From contig NZ_CH672387.1 of assembly GCF_000153465.1 (NCBI RefSeq), positions 2,953,903 through 3,017,902 on the forward strand: DNA of 64,000 nt, written 5' to 3'. Positions 45,139 to 53,719 of this stretch are shown here, in pieces. Source of the stretch: Aurantimonas manganoxydans SI85-9A1. Lineage in GTDB: Bacteria; Pseudomonadota; Alphaproteobacteria; Rhizobiales; Rhizobiaceae. The notes beneath the pieces are model-generated. The model ran no database searches. It had not been told where the DNA came from and saw only the letters and a program-made list of their open reading frames with translations. A program made the translations under genes and the position numbers. How positions within the stretch are numbered: the first letter of the stretch is position 1; each line of letters starts with the position of its first letter.

Positions 45139-45153
45139 GGGAGGATCAGACCA

Positions 45154-45750
45154 ATGGCACGAATGAAGTTCCTCTGCGACGCCGAGCGCTGCATCGAATG
45201 CAACGCCTGCGTGACCGCCTGCAAGAACGAGCACGAGGTTCCGTGGGGCGTGAACCGCCGGCGCGTCGTCACCATCAATGACGGCAAGCCGGGCGAGCGG
45301 TCGATCTCGGTCGCCTGCATGCACTGCTCCGACGCACCCTGCATGGCGGTCTGCCCGGTGGACTGCTTCTACCAGACCTCCGACGGCGTGGTTCTCCACT
45401 CCAAGGATCTGTGCATCGGCTGCGGCTATTGCTTCTACGCCTGCCCCTTCGGCGCGCCGCAATATCCGCAGGCGTCGAATTTCGGTTCGCGCGGCAAGAT
45501 GGACAAGTGCACCTTCTGCGCCGGCGGTCCGGAAGAGGACAATTCGGCGGTGGAGTTCCAGAAATACGGCCGCAACCGTCTGGCCGAGGGCAAGCTGCCG
45601 CTGTGCGCCGAGATGTGCTCAACCAAGGCGCTTCTCGCCGGCGACGGCGACACGGTGTCGTCGATCTACCGCGAGCGCGTCGTGGCCCGTGGCTTCGGCG
45701 CCGGCGCCTGGGGCTGGGGCACCGCCTACGACCAGAAGCTGGGCGGCTGA
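45154..45750 (+). CDS. fdhB: Formate dehydrogenase iron-sulfur subunit beta
   Basis: Electron-transfer subunit between FdhA and the cytochrome b, 198 residues. Sixteen cysteines make four [4Fe-4S] sites: C13/C16/C19/C23, C55/C58/C63/C67, C87/C90/C93/C97 and C119/C122/C151/C155. [20 protein letters not shown] and [19 protein letters not shown] are classical. There is no C-terminal transmembrane anchor of the kind FdnH has, so attachment must come from FdhC. It starts 15 bases after fdhA with AAGGGAGGATC. Confidence 0.96.
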   Translation: MARMKFLCDAERCIECNACVTACKNEHEVPWGVNRRRVVTINDGKPGERSISVACMHCSDAPCMAVCPVDCFYQTSDGVVLHSKDLCIGCGYCFYACPFGAPQYPQASNFGSRGKMDKCTFCAGGPEEDNSAVEFQKYGRNRLAEGKLPLCAEMCSTKALLAGDGDTVSSIYRERVVARGFGAGAWGWGTAYDQKLGG

Positions 45751-45868
45751 CCCAGCCGCGCATGCAATTCCGGCGGACGGCTCCGGCCGTTTGCCGCCTG
45801 ACGATGACCGGTGGCGCACCGCGTTGCCCATTCCCGCCGCATCTTTCACCCGAACGGGGATAGAGGAC

Positions 45869-47044
45869 ATGCCTAGCCTCAGAGCGTCTCTCGCTGTCTT
45901 GTCACGCTCCGCCCCGCTACGGCGTCTCGCAGCTCTCGTGCCGGTCCTCGCCATCGCCGTCCTGATGCTGTTCGCCGCAGCCGGCTCCAGCCACGCCCAG
46001 AGCTCGGTCCGGCCGCCGGACAATGCCTCGCCGACCGGCGGCGCCGTTCCGGGCGACGCGCTCGGCACCACCTCCGACGCCGAGATATGGCGGTCGGTGC
46101 GCCAGGGCATTTCCGGCGGCGTCTCGATCCCCGACAAGAAGGCCTCGGTGCTGGTGCAGTCCGAGGGCGAGTCCTGGCGCCTTCTGCGCAACGGTCCGAT
46201 GTTCGACTATCTCGGACTGGCGATGATCGGCATGCTGGTCCTCCTCGCCGTGTTCTTCGCCGTTCGCGGCCGCATCCGCGTCCAGCACGGTCTTGCCGGC
46301 GTCACCATCAAGCGCTTCGGCCTGATCGAGCGCACCGCCCATTGGGTGATGGCCCTGTCCTTCATCATCCTCGCCATCAGCGGGCTGAACATCTCCTACG
46401 GCCGCGAGCTGATCATGCCGCTGATCGGCAAGGAGCTCTTCGGCCCGATGTCCGGCTTCCTGAAGATGTCGCACAACTACGTGGCCTTCGCCTTCATGGC
46501 CGGGCTGGTGGTCGCCTTCGTCCTGTGGATCGTCCACAACCTTCCGTCGCGCACCGACTTCGTCTGGCTGATGAAGGGCGGCGGCTTCTTCTCCAAGGGC
46601 GCGCATCCGCCGGCCTGGAAGTTCAACGCCGGACAGAAGGTCATCTTCTGGCTGGTGATGATCGGCGGCCTGTCGCTCAGCGTCTCGGGCTGGGCGCTGC
46701 TGTTCCCGTTCGAGCACGGCTTCTTCGGCGACACCTTCACCGCCCTTGCCGGCATCGGCCTCGACGTGCCGGCCTGGCTCGGCCTGCCGCAACCGCCCTA
46801 TTCGGTGATCCAGGAGCAGCAGTTCAACACCATCTGGCACGCCGTCATGGCGGTGTTCATGGTCTGCGTGATCTTCGGCCACATCTATATCGGCACGATC
46901 GGCATGGAAGGCGCCTTCGACGCCATGGGCAGCGGCGACGTCGATCTGAACTGGGCGCGCGAGCATCATGCGCTCTGGGTGGACGAGGTCCTGAAGAAAG
47001 ATGGTCGCCCCGAGGCCGGGGCGCATCCCGCACCCGCGGAATAG
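45869..47044 (+). CDS. fdhC: Formate dehydrogenase cytochrome b556 subunit gamma
   Basis: Membrane anchor passing formate electrons to quinone, 391 residues. A signal peptide (to about SSHA, 43) and a periplasmic stretch of about 65 residues precede four membrane helices at about 113-132, 156-175, 200-224 and 257-281, with a later one at 322-345. Heme-ligand candidates are H158 (ERTAHWVMALSF), H202 (KMSHNYVAFAF), H324 (NTIWHAVMAVF) and H338 (IFGHIYIGTIGMEGAFDAM), the usual FdnI-type set. The N-terminal extension is longer than that of E. coli FdnI. Start ATG 45869 follows GATAGAGGAC. Confidence 0.92.
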   Translation: MPSLRASLAVLSRSAPLRRLAALVPVLAIAVLMLFAAAGSSHAQSSVRPPDNASPTGGAVPGDALGTTSDAEIWRSVRQGISGGVSIPDKKASVLVQSEGESWRLLRNGPMFDYLGLAMIGMLVLLAVFFAVRGRIRVQHGLAGVTIKRFGLIERTAHWVMALSFIILAISGLNISYGRELIMPLIGKELFGPMSGFLKMSHNYVAFAFMAGLVVAFVLWIVHNLPSRTDFVWLMKGGGFFSKGAHPPAWKFNAGQKVIFWLVMIGGLSLSVSGWALLFPFEHGFFGDTFTALAGIGLDVPAWLGLPQPPYSVIQEQQFNTIWHAVMAVFMVCVIFGHIYIGTIGMEGAFDAMGSGDVDLNWAREHHALWVDEVLKKDGRPEAGAHPAPAE

Positions 47045-47063
47045 CGGCCGGCGTGACGCGATC

Positions 47064-48467
47064 ATGCGCCCCGCTTTGAGACTGGCGGCGCTCGCCGCCG
47101 GCGCAATCCTCGCGATGCTGTCGAACCCGGCCGGCGCAGACGCGCTGCCGGAGCGGCTGGTCGGCCACGGCGGCCCGGTGAAGGCGGTCGCGTTGTCCGA
47201 TGACGGCACCCGCGCGCTGACCGCCTCCTTCGACTATTCGATCATCCTCTGGGACATGACCGGCCCGGACGGCACCGTCGCCACCCAGCTCGCCGGCCAC
47301 GACGCGGCGGTCAACGACGTCGCGTTCGTCCCCGGCACGGACAAGGCTGTCTCGGTCTCCGACGACGGCTCCTTCGCCATCTGGGATCTTGCGACCGGCG
47401 ACCTCGAACAGCGGATCGCCGATACGCCGGTCAAGGTGCTCGACGTCGCCGTCAGCCCGGACGGCCGCTTTGCCGCAGCCGCGCGCTGGGACGGCACGGC
47501 GCGGATCTTCGACATTGCGGAGGGCCGCGAGATCGCGCGCGCCGAGGGCCATCAGGGCAATGTCAACGCGGTCGCCTTCGCGCTGGACGGACGGCAATTG
47601 TTCACCGCCGGCTATGACGGCGCGATCCGTGCTTGGCCGCTCGACGACGGTCGCATCGCCGGTTCGTCGCGGGTGCTCTACACCCATGGCTGGGGCGTCA
47701 ACGTCATCACCCCCCTGCCCGGCGGCACCCTGCTCGCCTTCGGCAGCCAGAACGGCGTGACCGGTCTCGTCGACCTGCCGACGCTGGAAACCGTGGAACT
47801 CGCCGCGAAAGAGAACCCGGTTCTATCGATCGCGGTGTCACCGCGGGCCGGATGGTTCGCCACTGGCAGCGCCGACGGGCGCATCCGGGTCTTCGACATC
47901 GAGACCGGCACGCTGGTCGAGGAATATGGCGACGTCTATGGCCCGGTCTGGGGGCTGTCCTTCACGCCGGACGGCAAGGAGCTCTACCGGGTCGGGCTCG
48001 ACGATTTCGCCATTCGCTGGCAGGTCTCGCCGCGCCGGCGCATGGAGGCGATCCAGTCGGTCTATCCGCGGCGGTTCCAGGCGCATGGCACGGACGATCC
48101 CGGCGAAAGCGAGTTCCTGCGCAAATGTTCGGTCTGCCATACGCTGACGCCGGATGACGGCAACCGCGCCGGGCCGACGCTGTTCGGCCTGTTCGGGCGC
48201 AAGGCCGGCACCGTTCCGGGCTATCCCTATTCGAAGGCGCTGACGGAATCGGATATCGTCTGGACCGAGGACACGGTATCACAGCTCTTCGACCATGGAC
48301 CCGACGTCGTGACGCCGGGCACGAAGATGCCCGTGCAGCGGCTGAAGAGCGTCGAACGGCGCGACGCGCTGATTGCCTATCTGAAGCGGGCGACCGCAAC
48401 CGATGCCGAAACGCCGCCGCCAAGCGGGCGACCGGCACCAGAACCGGGGGAGACCACACGACAATGA
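47064..48467 (+). CDS. Periplasmic WD40-cytochrome c fusion protein
   Basis: Secreted redox protein of 467 residues from ATG 47064. After a signal peptide (cleavage near PAGADA, 26) come about seven WD40-like repeats (30-320), e.g. GHGGPVKAVALSDDGTRAL, SFDYSIILWDM and GSADGRIRVFDIETG. They are followed by a class-I cytochrome c domain (345-445) with heme site CSVCH (C355, C358, H359), RAGPTLFGLFGRKAG and axial Met422 in GTKMPVQR. It could take electrons from, or dock on, the formate dehydrogenase; the propeller may be the binding platform. It lies 19 bases after fdhC, and its stop overlaps a 42-residue gene. Confidence 0.88.
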   Translation: MRPALRLAALAAGAILAMLSNPAGADALPERLVGHGGPVKAVALSDDGTRALTASFDYSIILWDMTGPDGTVATQLAGHDAAVNDVAFVPGTDKAVSVSDDGSFAIWDLATGDLEQRIADTPVKVLDVAVSPDGRFAAAARWDGTARIFDIAEGREIARAEGHQGNVNAVAFALDGRQLFTAGYDGAIRAWPLDDGRIAGSSRVLYTHGWGVNVITPLPGGTLLAFGSQNGVTGLVDLPTLETVELAAKENPVLSIAVSPRAGWFATGSADGRIRVFDIETGTLVEEYGDVYGPVWGLSFTPDGKELYRVGLDDFAIRWQVSPRRRMEAIQSVYPRRFQAHGTDDPGESEFLRKCSVCHTLTPDDGNRAGPTLFGLFGRKAGTVPGYPYSKALTESDIVWTEDTVSQLFDHGPDVVTPGTKMPVQRLKSVERRDALIAYLKRATATDAETPPPSGRPAPEPGETTRQ

Positions 48468-48592
48468 AGGCATTCCTGCTAAGCGTGGCCATCGTGCTGG
48501 TCATCGGGCTGGGCGTCGGCCTCTTGCTCAACACCGAGCTGGAACAATCGGCGAGCGAAGCCTATTCGACCGAGAACGTCCGGCTGCAATAG
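48464..48592 (+). CDS. 42-residue single-span membrane protein in the fdh operon
   Basis: A short gene with sequence MKAFLLSVAIVLVIGLGVGL at its start, one transmembrane helix (about 4-23), then a polar tail LEQSASEAYSTENVRLQ. The ATG overlaps the stop of the WD40-cytochrome gene (ATGA), and GGGGGAG lies upstream, so translation is coupled. No family is known to me. It may be a small subunit or stabiliser of the membrane-bound dehydrogenase. Confidence 0.7.
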   Translation: MKAFLLSVAIVLVIGLGVGLLLNTELEQSASEAYSTENVRLQ

Positions 48593-48717
48593 GCCCGATC
48601 GACCGCCCACGCACACGTGGCGGGACGCGGCGGCACGGCGCCTTCACACGCCCGGTGCGAGACGGATCATCACGCGGAGCGCGACCGGCGGCACCGCGAC
48701 AGCAAGGAACAGGACCG

Positions 48718-48909
48718 ATGAGCGAAGAAGCCTTCAACATGTCACTGCGCAAGTTTCTCAAGCAGGTCGGCGTGACCTCGCAGCGCGAGATCGAGGAACT
48801 GGTGCGCTCCGGCAAGGCCGGCTCCGGCCCCCTGAAGGTGCGCATGCATCTGACCGCCGAGGGTGAGCCGCTGGACCATGTCGTCGAGGGTGAAATCCAG
48901 CTGCCGTGA
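48718..48909 (+). CDS. DUF6494 family protein
   Basis: Cytoplasmic-looking 63-residue protein starting MSEEAFNMSLRKFLKQVGVT with SQREIEELVRSGKAGSGPLK and a final strand GEPLDHVVEGEIQLP. This matches the DUF6494 pattern (N-M-S-x-R-K-F-L-K, S-Q-R-E-I-E). Function is not known; it is found in metabolism loci of alpha- and betaproteobacteria. A 125-base gap precedes it, and its stop overlaps the next start (GTGA). Confidence 0.8.
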   Translation: MSEEAFNMSLRKFLKQVGVTSQREIEELVRSGKAGSGPLKVRMHLTAEGEPLDHVVEGEIQLP

Positions 48910-49673
48910 CGCTCAGCCAGATCGACATCGCGCCCCTGGCGGACCCCGAATTCCCGCCCGCCTTCACCGGTCACCCGGTGGCTGCGGGCGTCGACCCCTT
49001 CGCGGCGGCGATCGAAGCCGCGCGCGCGCAATCCCATGGCGCGGGCGATCTGTTCTGGAGCCGCGACACGGACTGCGCCGCGGCCGCGCTGATCCTGGAG
49101 CCGGACGTCGCGCTCGCCAAGGCCGCGCAGATGCTGCCGCTCCTGATGGTGGCGATCGGCGACGCGTTGGGCGGCATCGGACCGCCCAATCTGGCGCTGA
49201 CCTTCCGCTGGCCCGGCACGATCCTCGCCAATGGCGCGACCGTCGGCGCCGTGCGCCTCCATGTTCCCGGACCGCGCGATCCGGCCGGGATCCCCGACCA
49301 CATGGTCGTCGGCTACGCACTGACCATCGAGGCGTCGCGGAACGGGCCCGCCGAACCGGGCCACGACCTGGCCGCGACCGCGCTGATGGAAGAAGGCTGC
49401 GGCGAACTCGACCGCACCCTCATCGTCGAGGCGGTGGCGCGCCATTTCCTGTCGTGGATCGACGGATGGACCCATGACGGGTTCCGTGCCGCGCATCAGA
49501 GCTGGACGTCCCGCGCCGATGCGATGGGCGAAACCGTGGACATCGTCCTCGACGGTGTCCGGCATTCCGGCACCATGATCGGCCTCGACGACGCCGGCGG
49601 GGCCCTGTTGAAGACCGACGGGCGCACGGTGCTGCTGCCCCTGACCGATGCCGCAAGCGGAGCCGATTCCTGA
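48906..49673 (+). CDS. Biotin/lipoate protein ligase-like protein lacking catalytic residues
   Basis: A 255-residue member of the biotin/lipoyl ligase fold with a DUF4444-type C-terminal domain. GAGDLFWSRDTDCAAAALIL corresponds to the start of the ligase barrel, ALTFRWPGTILANGATVGAV to the WPND...RKLAGI active-site segment of BirA. In it the Asp of WPND is Thr and the catalytic Lys is absent; no GRGRRG-like adenylate loop is seen either. So it probably cannot make an acyl adenylate and may bind a small molecule or protein instead. The start is a GTG overlapping the DUF6494 stop; the next ATG overlaps its own stop (TGATG). Confidence 0.75.
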   Translation: MTLSQIDIAPLADPEFPPAFTGHPVAAGVDPFAAAIEAARAQSHGAGDLFWSRDTDCAAAALILEPDVALAKAAQMLPLLMVAIGDALGGIGPPNLALTFRWPGTILANGATVGAVRLHVPGPRDPAGIPDHMVVGYALTIEASRNGPAEPGHDLAATALMEEGCGELDRTLIVEAVARHFLSWIDGWTHDGFRAAHQSWTSRADAMGETVDIVLDGVRHSGTMIGLDDAGGALLKTDGRTVLLPLTDAASGADS

Positions 49674-50722
49674 TGCAGATGCCTGCGAAACCCCTCGCGC
49701 TACAGGGCCGTGTCGTCTGGAAATCCGCCGGCCTGCATCTGACCCACAAGCTGGACAATGGCTGGCTCGCGGTCACGCCGGATTTCCTGCGCGCCTACTA
49801 CACCCGGCCGGAAATCCACCCGATCGAGGAAAGCTGCGACAACGAGCACCGGTTGTTCGAGCGGCTGATGGAGACGCCCGACGCGACGGTCACCGAGGCC
49901 GATCTGGCGGCGCTGGCCGATGCCGACACGGCGGACAATTACCGCATGCTGCTGGCCTATCGCGACCACCTCCTGCGGCACGGCTCCATCGAGGCCGGCT
50001 ATCTCGCCCTGTTCCGCCCGGATGCACCGCGCGTGCCGCCGGTCTTCATCGAGCAGCTGGTCCATCTGATCCTGGGCGGGCTTCTGGCCCACGAGACCGA
50101 CCCCTTCGTCCTGCGCGCCGCCGAACTGTTCTTCCGTGACCAGATGGCGACGACGGGCGATGGCCAGCTGACGCTGGCCGATGCGGAAGTGGTCGAGATG
50201 TATTCGGAATCCGGCGGCCTCGGCGGGCTGGGCTCGCTTCTGGCCGAAGCCGGCACGCCGATGCGCGAAGTCTCACTCGACGTTTTGAGCGAGGAGAATT
50301 GCGAGACCTATTGGGGCCGGGCCGACCAGTTCAATTTCGCCCTCGATTTCCGCTTCACCCAGCCGGGGCAGGATGCGCTGGCGCGGGTGATCGAACGCTG
50401 GGTCGCGCATTTCCTGCATCTGCCGGTGCGGGTCCAGGCGATGCAGTCGATCACCGACCAGCACTGGTCCTGGCATGTCGGGCTCGACGCCGAGGCAACG
50501 CAGATCCTGAACGGCCTTTACGAGGGCGAAACGGTCGACGAGGACCGCATCGGCCGGATAGCCGCGCTGTTCCGCATGGAGTTCAAGGACGACGACCGGA
50601 TCCTGCCGACCATGCGGGGCAAGCCGGCCTATCTCGGCGTGGCAGTGAATCCCACCGGTCTCATCCGGCTGAAGCCCCAGAACCTTCTGACCAATCTGCC
50701 CCTCACCTCCGGCGTCCAATGA
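49673..50722 (+). CDS. DUF6352 family protein
   Basis: A 349-residue soluble protein with no recognised catalytic motif. Notable segments are AYYTRPEIHPIEESCDNEHR, LAYRDHLLRHGSIEAGYLAL, FIEQLVHLILGG, VVEMYSESGGLGGLGSLL and ITDQHWSWHVGLDAEATQIL, which together match the DUF6352 family. His and Asp residues in HPIEESCDNEHR and DQHWSWHVGLD could bind metal. It is co-translated with the ligase-like gene, and in my recollection this family is found with formate dehydrogenases. Confidence 0.78.
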   Translation: MQMPAKPLALQGRVVWKSAGLHLTHKLDNGWLAVTPDFLRAYYTRPEIHPIEESCDNEHRLFERLMETPDATVTEADLAALADADTADNYRMLLAYRDHLLRHGSIEAGYLALFRPDAPRVPPVFIEQLVHLILGGLLAHETDPFVLRAAELFFRDQMATTGDGQLTLADAEVVEMYSESGGLGGLGSLLAEAGTPMREVSLDVLSEENCETYWGRADQFNFALDFRFTQPGQDALARVIERWVAHFLHLPVRVQAMQSITDQHWSWHVGLDAEATQILNGLYEGETVDEDRIGRIAALFRMEFKDDDRILPTMRGKPAYLGVAVNPTGLIRLKPQNLLTNLPLTSGVQ

Positions 50723-50735
50723 TCAAGGAATCGAC

Positions 50736-51035
50736 ATGACGACTTCATCACACAGCGTCGCGAACTCCCCCTGGATGCGCCTCGTGGCGCTAGTCTTCGC
50801 GATCGCCCTCGCCGCTCTTGCCTTCCTCGTCTATGTCCAGACCGAAGAATGGGTGGCCGGTGTCCAGGAGCGGGGCGAGGAGCTCGGCACGCTGCGGGTC
50901 GACCCCGACGTCGCGGCCTGCATGGACAAGCGCTTCGCCGACATCGACGTCATGGTCCAGCAGGATCTGATCACCGCTGAGGCCGCGGAGAAGTCGCGCG
51001 CCGACGCGCGCTCCCTCTGCTACCAGCGCAACTGA
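50736..51035 (+). CDS. Single-span membrane protein at the end of the fdh operon
   Basis: A 99-residue protein with one transmembrane helix (about 15-34: RLVALVFAIALAALAFLVYV) and a periplasmic or cytoplasmic tail of 65 mostly charged residues that holds two cysteines (ACMDKRF and SLCYQRN), possibly a disulfide. No family recognised. It lies 13 bases after the DUF6352 gene and converges on the polyferredoxin gene with only three bases between stops. Confidence 0.75.
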   Translation: MTTSSHSVANSPWMRLVALVFAIALAALAFLVYVQTEEWVAGVQERGEELGTLRVDPDVAACMDKRFADIDVMVQQDLITAEAAEKSRADARSLCYQRN

Positions 51036-51038
51036 TCC

Positions 51039-53081
51039 TCAATCGGTGGTGAGGAAGTCGTCGACCGTCAGGCCGCGCCGGCCGGCTTCCAGATAGTCGT
51101 CGGTGGTGCGGACCTTGGGGCGCTGGGCGATGGCGAAGGGGTCGCCGCCGTCCGCCGCCAGAGCTTCCAGCCGGCAGCTCTCGCACATGTGCAAAAGCGC
51201 CACCCGCTCCTCGGTCTGGAACATCCAGTGCTTGCCGCCGAGCGTTTCCCTGACCCGGTCGAGCATGCCGCGCGCGGCGAAGGGCTTGCCGCAGCAGGTG
51301 CATTCGGCCGGCTCGTCCTCGTTCAGCGTCACCGGCTGCATTACTGTCGGCGCCAGATTGTAGCGTGGGTCGAGCGTGATCGCGGTTTCCGGACAAGTCG
51401 CGGCACAGATGCCGCACTGGACGCAGGCCGCCTCCACGAAGCGCAGTTCCGGCTTGCCCGGCGTATCGCGCAGGGCGTCGGCCGGACAGGCCGAGACGCA
51501 GGCCATGCAGAGCGTGCAGCGTTCCTTGTCGACGAGAATGTTGCCGTAGGGGGCCGAGGCCGGCAGGCGGATCAGATCGTCGCCCGGGCCTGAACCGGCG
51601 GCCGCGGCGACGGCGATGCCGGCGCGCGCCACCTCGCGCTTGCCGCCGACCGGCGCGAACGCCGTGCGGGCGATCTCGGCAGCCTCCTGCCGGTCGTACA
51701 GCAGCGCCTCGACGATTTCCGGATCGGGCTCGGCGACGATCCGCACCCGGTCGGGCGCATGGCCGAGCCCGGTGAGCAGTGCCTCGGTCAGCCCGATTTC
51801 CTCGTGCAGCGCGTGCAGTTCGCCCGATTTGCGCGGATCGACCAGGACCACCAGCGAGCGGAAGCCGGCGGCCAGCGCCGCGACGATCAGGTCGTGGCCG
51901 AGCGCCGTCGTCGAATGCATCTCCAGCGGAATGACATTGGCCGGCAGGCCGCGGCCGAAGCGGGCCATGGCGTTGATCAGCGATGCGCCATGCTCGCGCT
52001 CATGCACCATCAGCACGGGCGCCACGCCGCCGGCGGCCAGATAGGTGCGGGCCAGCGTCTGCACCCGTTCGATCGACTGGGCACGGGCCGGATAGTCGTA
52101 GGAGACCGCGCCGGTCGGGCAATGGGCGGCGCAATTGCCGCAGCCGCCGCAGATCGCCGTGTCGATCAGGATGTTGTCGCCGTCGGGCGAGATCGCGCTG
52201 GGCGGGCAATTGTCGATGCACTTGGTGCAGCCGGTCTTCTTCGACCGCTCATGGGCGCAGATCGACGCGTCGTAGCTGACATAGATGGGCTTTTCGAACT
52301 CGCCCTCGTAGCCGCTGGCGTCGAAGACGCCCCGCATGACCGCCGCCGGATCGGCGGGATCGGCGCGGAAATAGCCGTCGCGACCGGTCGGGCGGGCGAA
52401 CAGCGGCGCGTTGCCGGTCATGTCGAAGAGGACGCTGCAGGACGATTTGGCGCCGTTGCGCGGCAGGGCGAATTGCGGCTCGCCGCGCGACGAGGGCAGC
52501 ATGCCGGCGTAATCGTCGACGACGATGTCGAAACCGCCGAGCGTGCCGGTGGCAGAAACCACCCGGCCGCGGAAGACCGGGAAGTCGAGCACCTCGGGCA
52601 GCAGGATATCTTCGGCATCGGTCAAGAGCAGCGTGACCGACAGCGTGCGGTTGAGCAGCGCCGCGGCGTCCAGCGCCGCCTGCCCCCGACCGGTCACCAG
52701 GCACAGTCCGTCGCTTTCGATGGCGCGCAGCCGGGCCGGCGCTACCGGCAGCGAGGCCGCGCCGATCAGCGCCGCCATCTTCGGCGCGATCGACGCCTTG
52801 TCGGCGGTCCATCCGGCCATTTCGCGGATGTTGACGAAGGCGGAAACCTCGCGGCCCTTCTCCTCGGCGATCTCGGCGAAGAGCGGGCTCTCCTGGGTAC
52901 AGGCGACGACCACGGGCGCGTCGCCCTCCATCGCGCCTTCGAAGGTGCCGATCTGGCTGCGGCAAAGATGCGTGTGAACCGGCAGCTCCGCGCCGCCGAG
53001 GGCATGGCCGATCGCCTTGCCGTCCACCCGCATGGTCTTCTCGCAGTTGCAGACCAGAATCCGTTGGCTCGTCGCGCTCAT
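51039..53081 (-). CDS. Multi-cluster ferredoxin-type protein of the fdh island
   Basis: A 680-residue cytoplasmic Fe-S protein. Four [4Fe-4S] motifs can be read: C275/C285/C288/C292 (with a widened first gap), C311/C314/C317/C321, C522/C525/C528/C532 and C553/C556/C559/C563. CNCEK (11-13), ECTCCG (594-597) and CESC (633-636) add further thiol sites. Regions 1-250 and 330-500 resemble HdrA/CoB-disulfide-type scaffolds without a flavin motif. Such a protein could carry electrons from the dehydrogenase or supply them for sulfur transfer or cluster repair. It is divergent from the DUF3305 gene and convergent to the main fdh operon. Confidence 0.82.
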   Translation of the reverse strand: MSATSQRILVCNCEKTMRVDGKAIGHALGGAELPVHTHLCRSQIGTFEGAMEGDAPVVVACTQESPLFAEIAEEKGREVSAFVNIREMAGWTADKASIAPKMAALIGAASLPVAPARLRAIESDGLCLVTGRGQAALDAAALLNRTLSVTLLLTDAEDILLPEVLDFPVFRGRVVSATGTLGGFDIVVDDYAGMLPSSRGEPQFALPRNGAKSSCSVLFDMTGNAPLFARPTGRDGYFRADPADPAAVMRGVFDASGYEGEFEKPIYVSYDASICAHERSKKTGCTKCIDNCPPSAISPDGDNILIDTAICGGCGNCAAHCPTGAVSYDYPARAQSIERVQTLARTYLAAGGVAPVLMVHEREHGASLINAMARFGRGLPANVIPLEMHSTTALGHDLIVAALAAGFRSLVVLVDPRKSGELHALHEEIGLTEALLTGLGHAPDRVRIVAEPDPEIVEALLYDRQEAAEIARTAFAPVGGKREVARAGIAVAAAAGSGPGDDLIRLPASAPYGNILVDKERCTLCMACVSACPADALRDTPGKPELRFVEAACVQCGICAATCPETAITLDPRYNLAPTVMQPVTLNEDEPAECTCCGKPFAARGMLDRVRETLGGKHWMFQTEERVALLHMCESCRLEALAADGGDPFAIAQRPKVRTTDDYLEAGRRGLTVDDFLTTD

Positions 53082-53170
53082 GACTTCTCCCTTTGTCGAT
53101 GAGGAATAACACGTTACGCTGTTTATGGCGGGTGAAAAACAAGCTCGCGGACTGCGAAAGGTGCGCCAAT

Positions 53171-53719
53171 TTGGCCCGTGAACTGACGATCATGCTGGGT
53201 GTTCTGGCCGAGCGGCGCCGATCCGTCTCGCGCTGGGCGAAGGAGTACTGGATCCCGGTGGGAATCGCCCCGGCATCCGGAGGCCTGACCACCGGCGACG
53301 TGATGCTGAGCGACGACGAGCGGACGCGCTATTTCATGGGCGTGCATGCGCTCACCTGCCACGCGGCCGACACCGAGGCCTATGTGCACAATTTCAACAG
53401 TCAGGTGCCGGCACTGTTCATCGTGCTGCGCCGCTCCCCGTCGGAAGATGGCCACCCGCTGCCGTGGTTCGTCCATAGCGTCACCGCCTCGCCCTATCTC
53501 GCGCAGGATTACGACGACAGCGGCGAAGACATCGTCGAGCGCGTCCCGATGCCTCCGGACATCACCGAGACGCTCAAGGACTTCGTGAACCGCTATCACC
53601 AGGAAGAGGAATTCAAGAAGCGGCGGCGCGACAAGCTGGATCTCAAGGACCACAAATTCGGCAAGGACCCGATCTTCCTGCAGCGCGAGAAGCCGGCCGG
53701 AGGAAATCTCGATGGCTGA
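53171..53719 (+). CDS. DUF3305 domain-containing protein
   Basis: A soluble protein of about 182 residues; MLGVLAERRRSVSRWAKEYW followed by IPVGIAP is the DUF3305 N-terminal block, and VPALFIVLRRSPSEDGHPLP with HSVTASPYLAQDY the core; the C-terminus is charged (KKRRRDKLDLKDHKFGKD). Function unknown; the family occurs with DUF3306 beside formate dehydrogenases. The start is uncertain: TTG 53171 has AAAGGTG before it, ATG 53192 has none, and the 53099 ATG adds foreign cysteines. Confidence 0.78.
   Translation: MARELTIMLGVLAERRRSVSRWAKEYWIPVGIAPASGGLTTGDVMLSDDERTRYFMGVHALTCHAADTEAYVHNFNSQVPALFIVLRRSPSEDGHPLPWFVHSVTASPYLAQDYDDSGEDIVERVPMPPDITETLKDFVNRYHQEEEFKKRRRDKLDLKDHKFGKDPIFLQREKPAGGNLDG

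Noticed and set aside
42103-45462. A 1119-codon open frame on the minus strand opposite fdhA
   Set aside because: Its peptide is a His/Asp/Gly/Arg-rich mirror of fdhA codons with no domain; G+C-rich third positions keep the antisense frame free of stops. fdhA itself is unmistakable.
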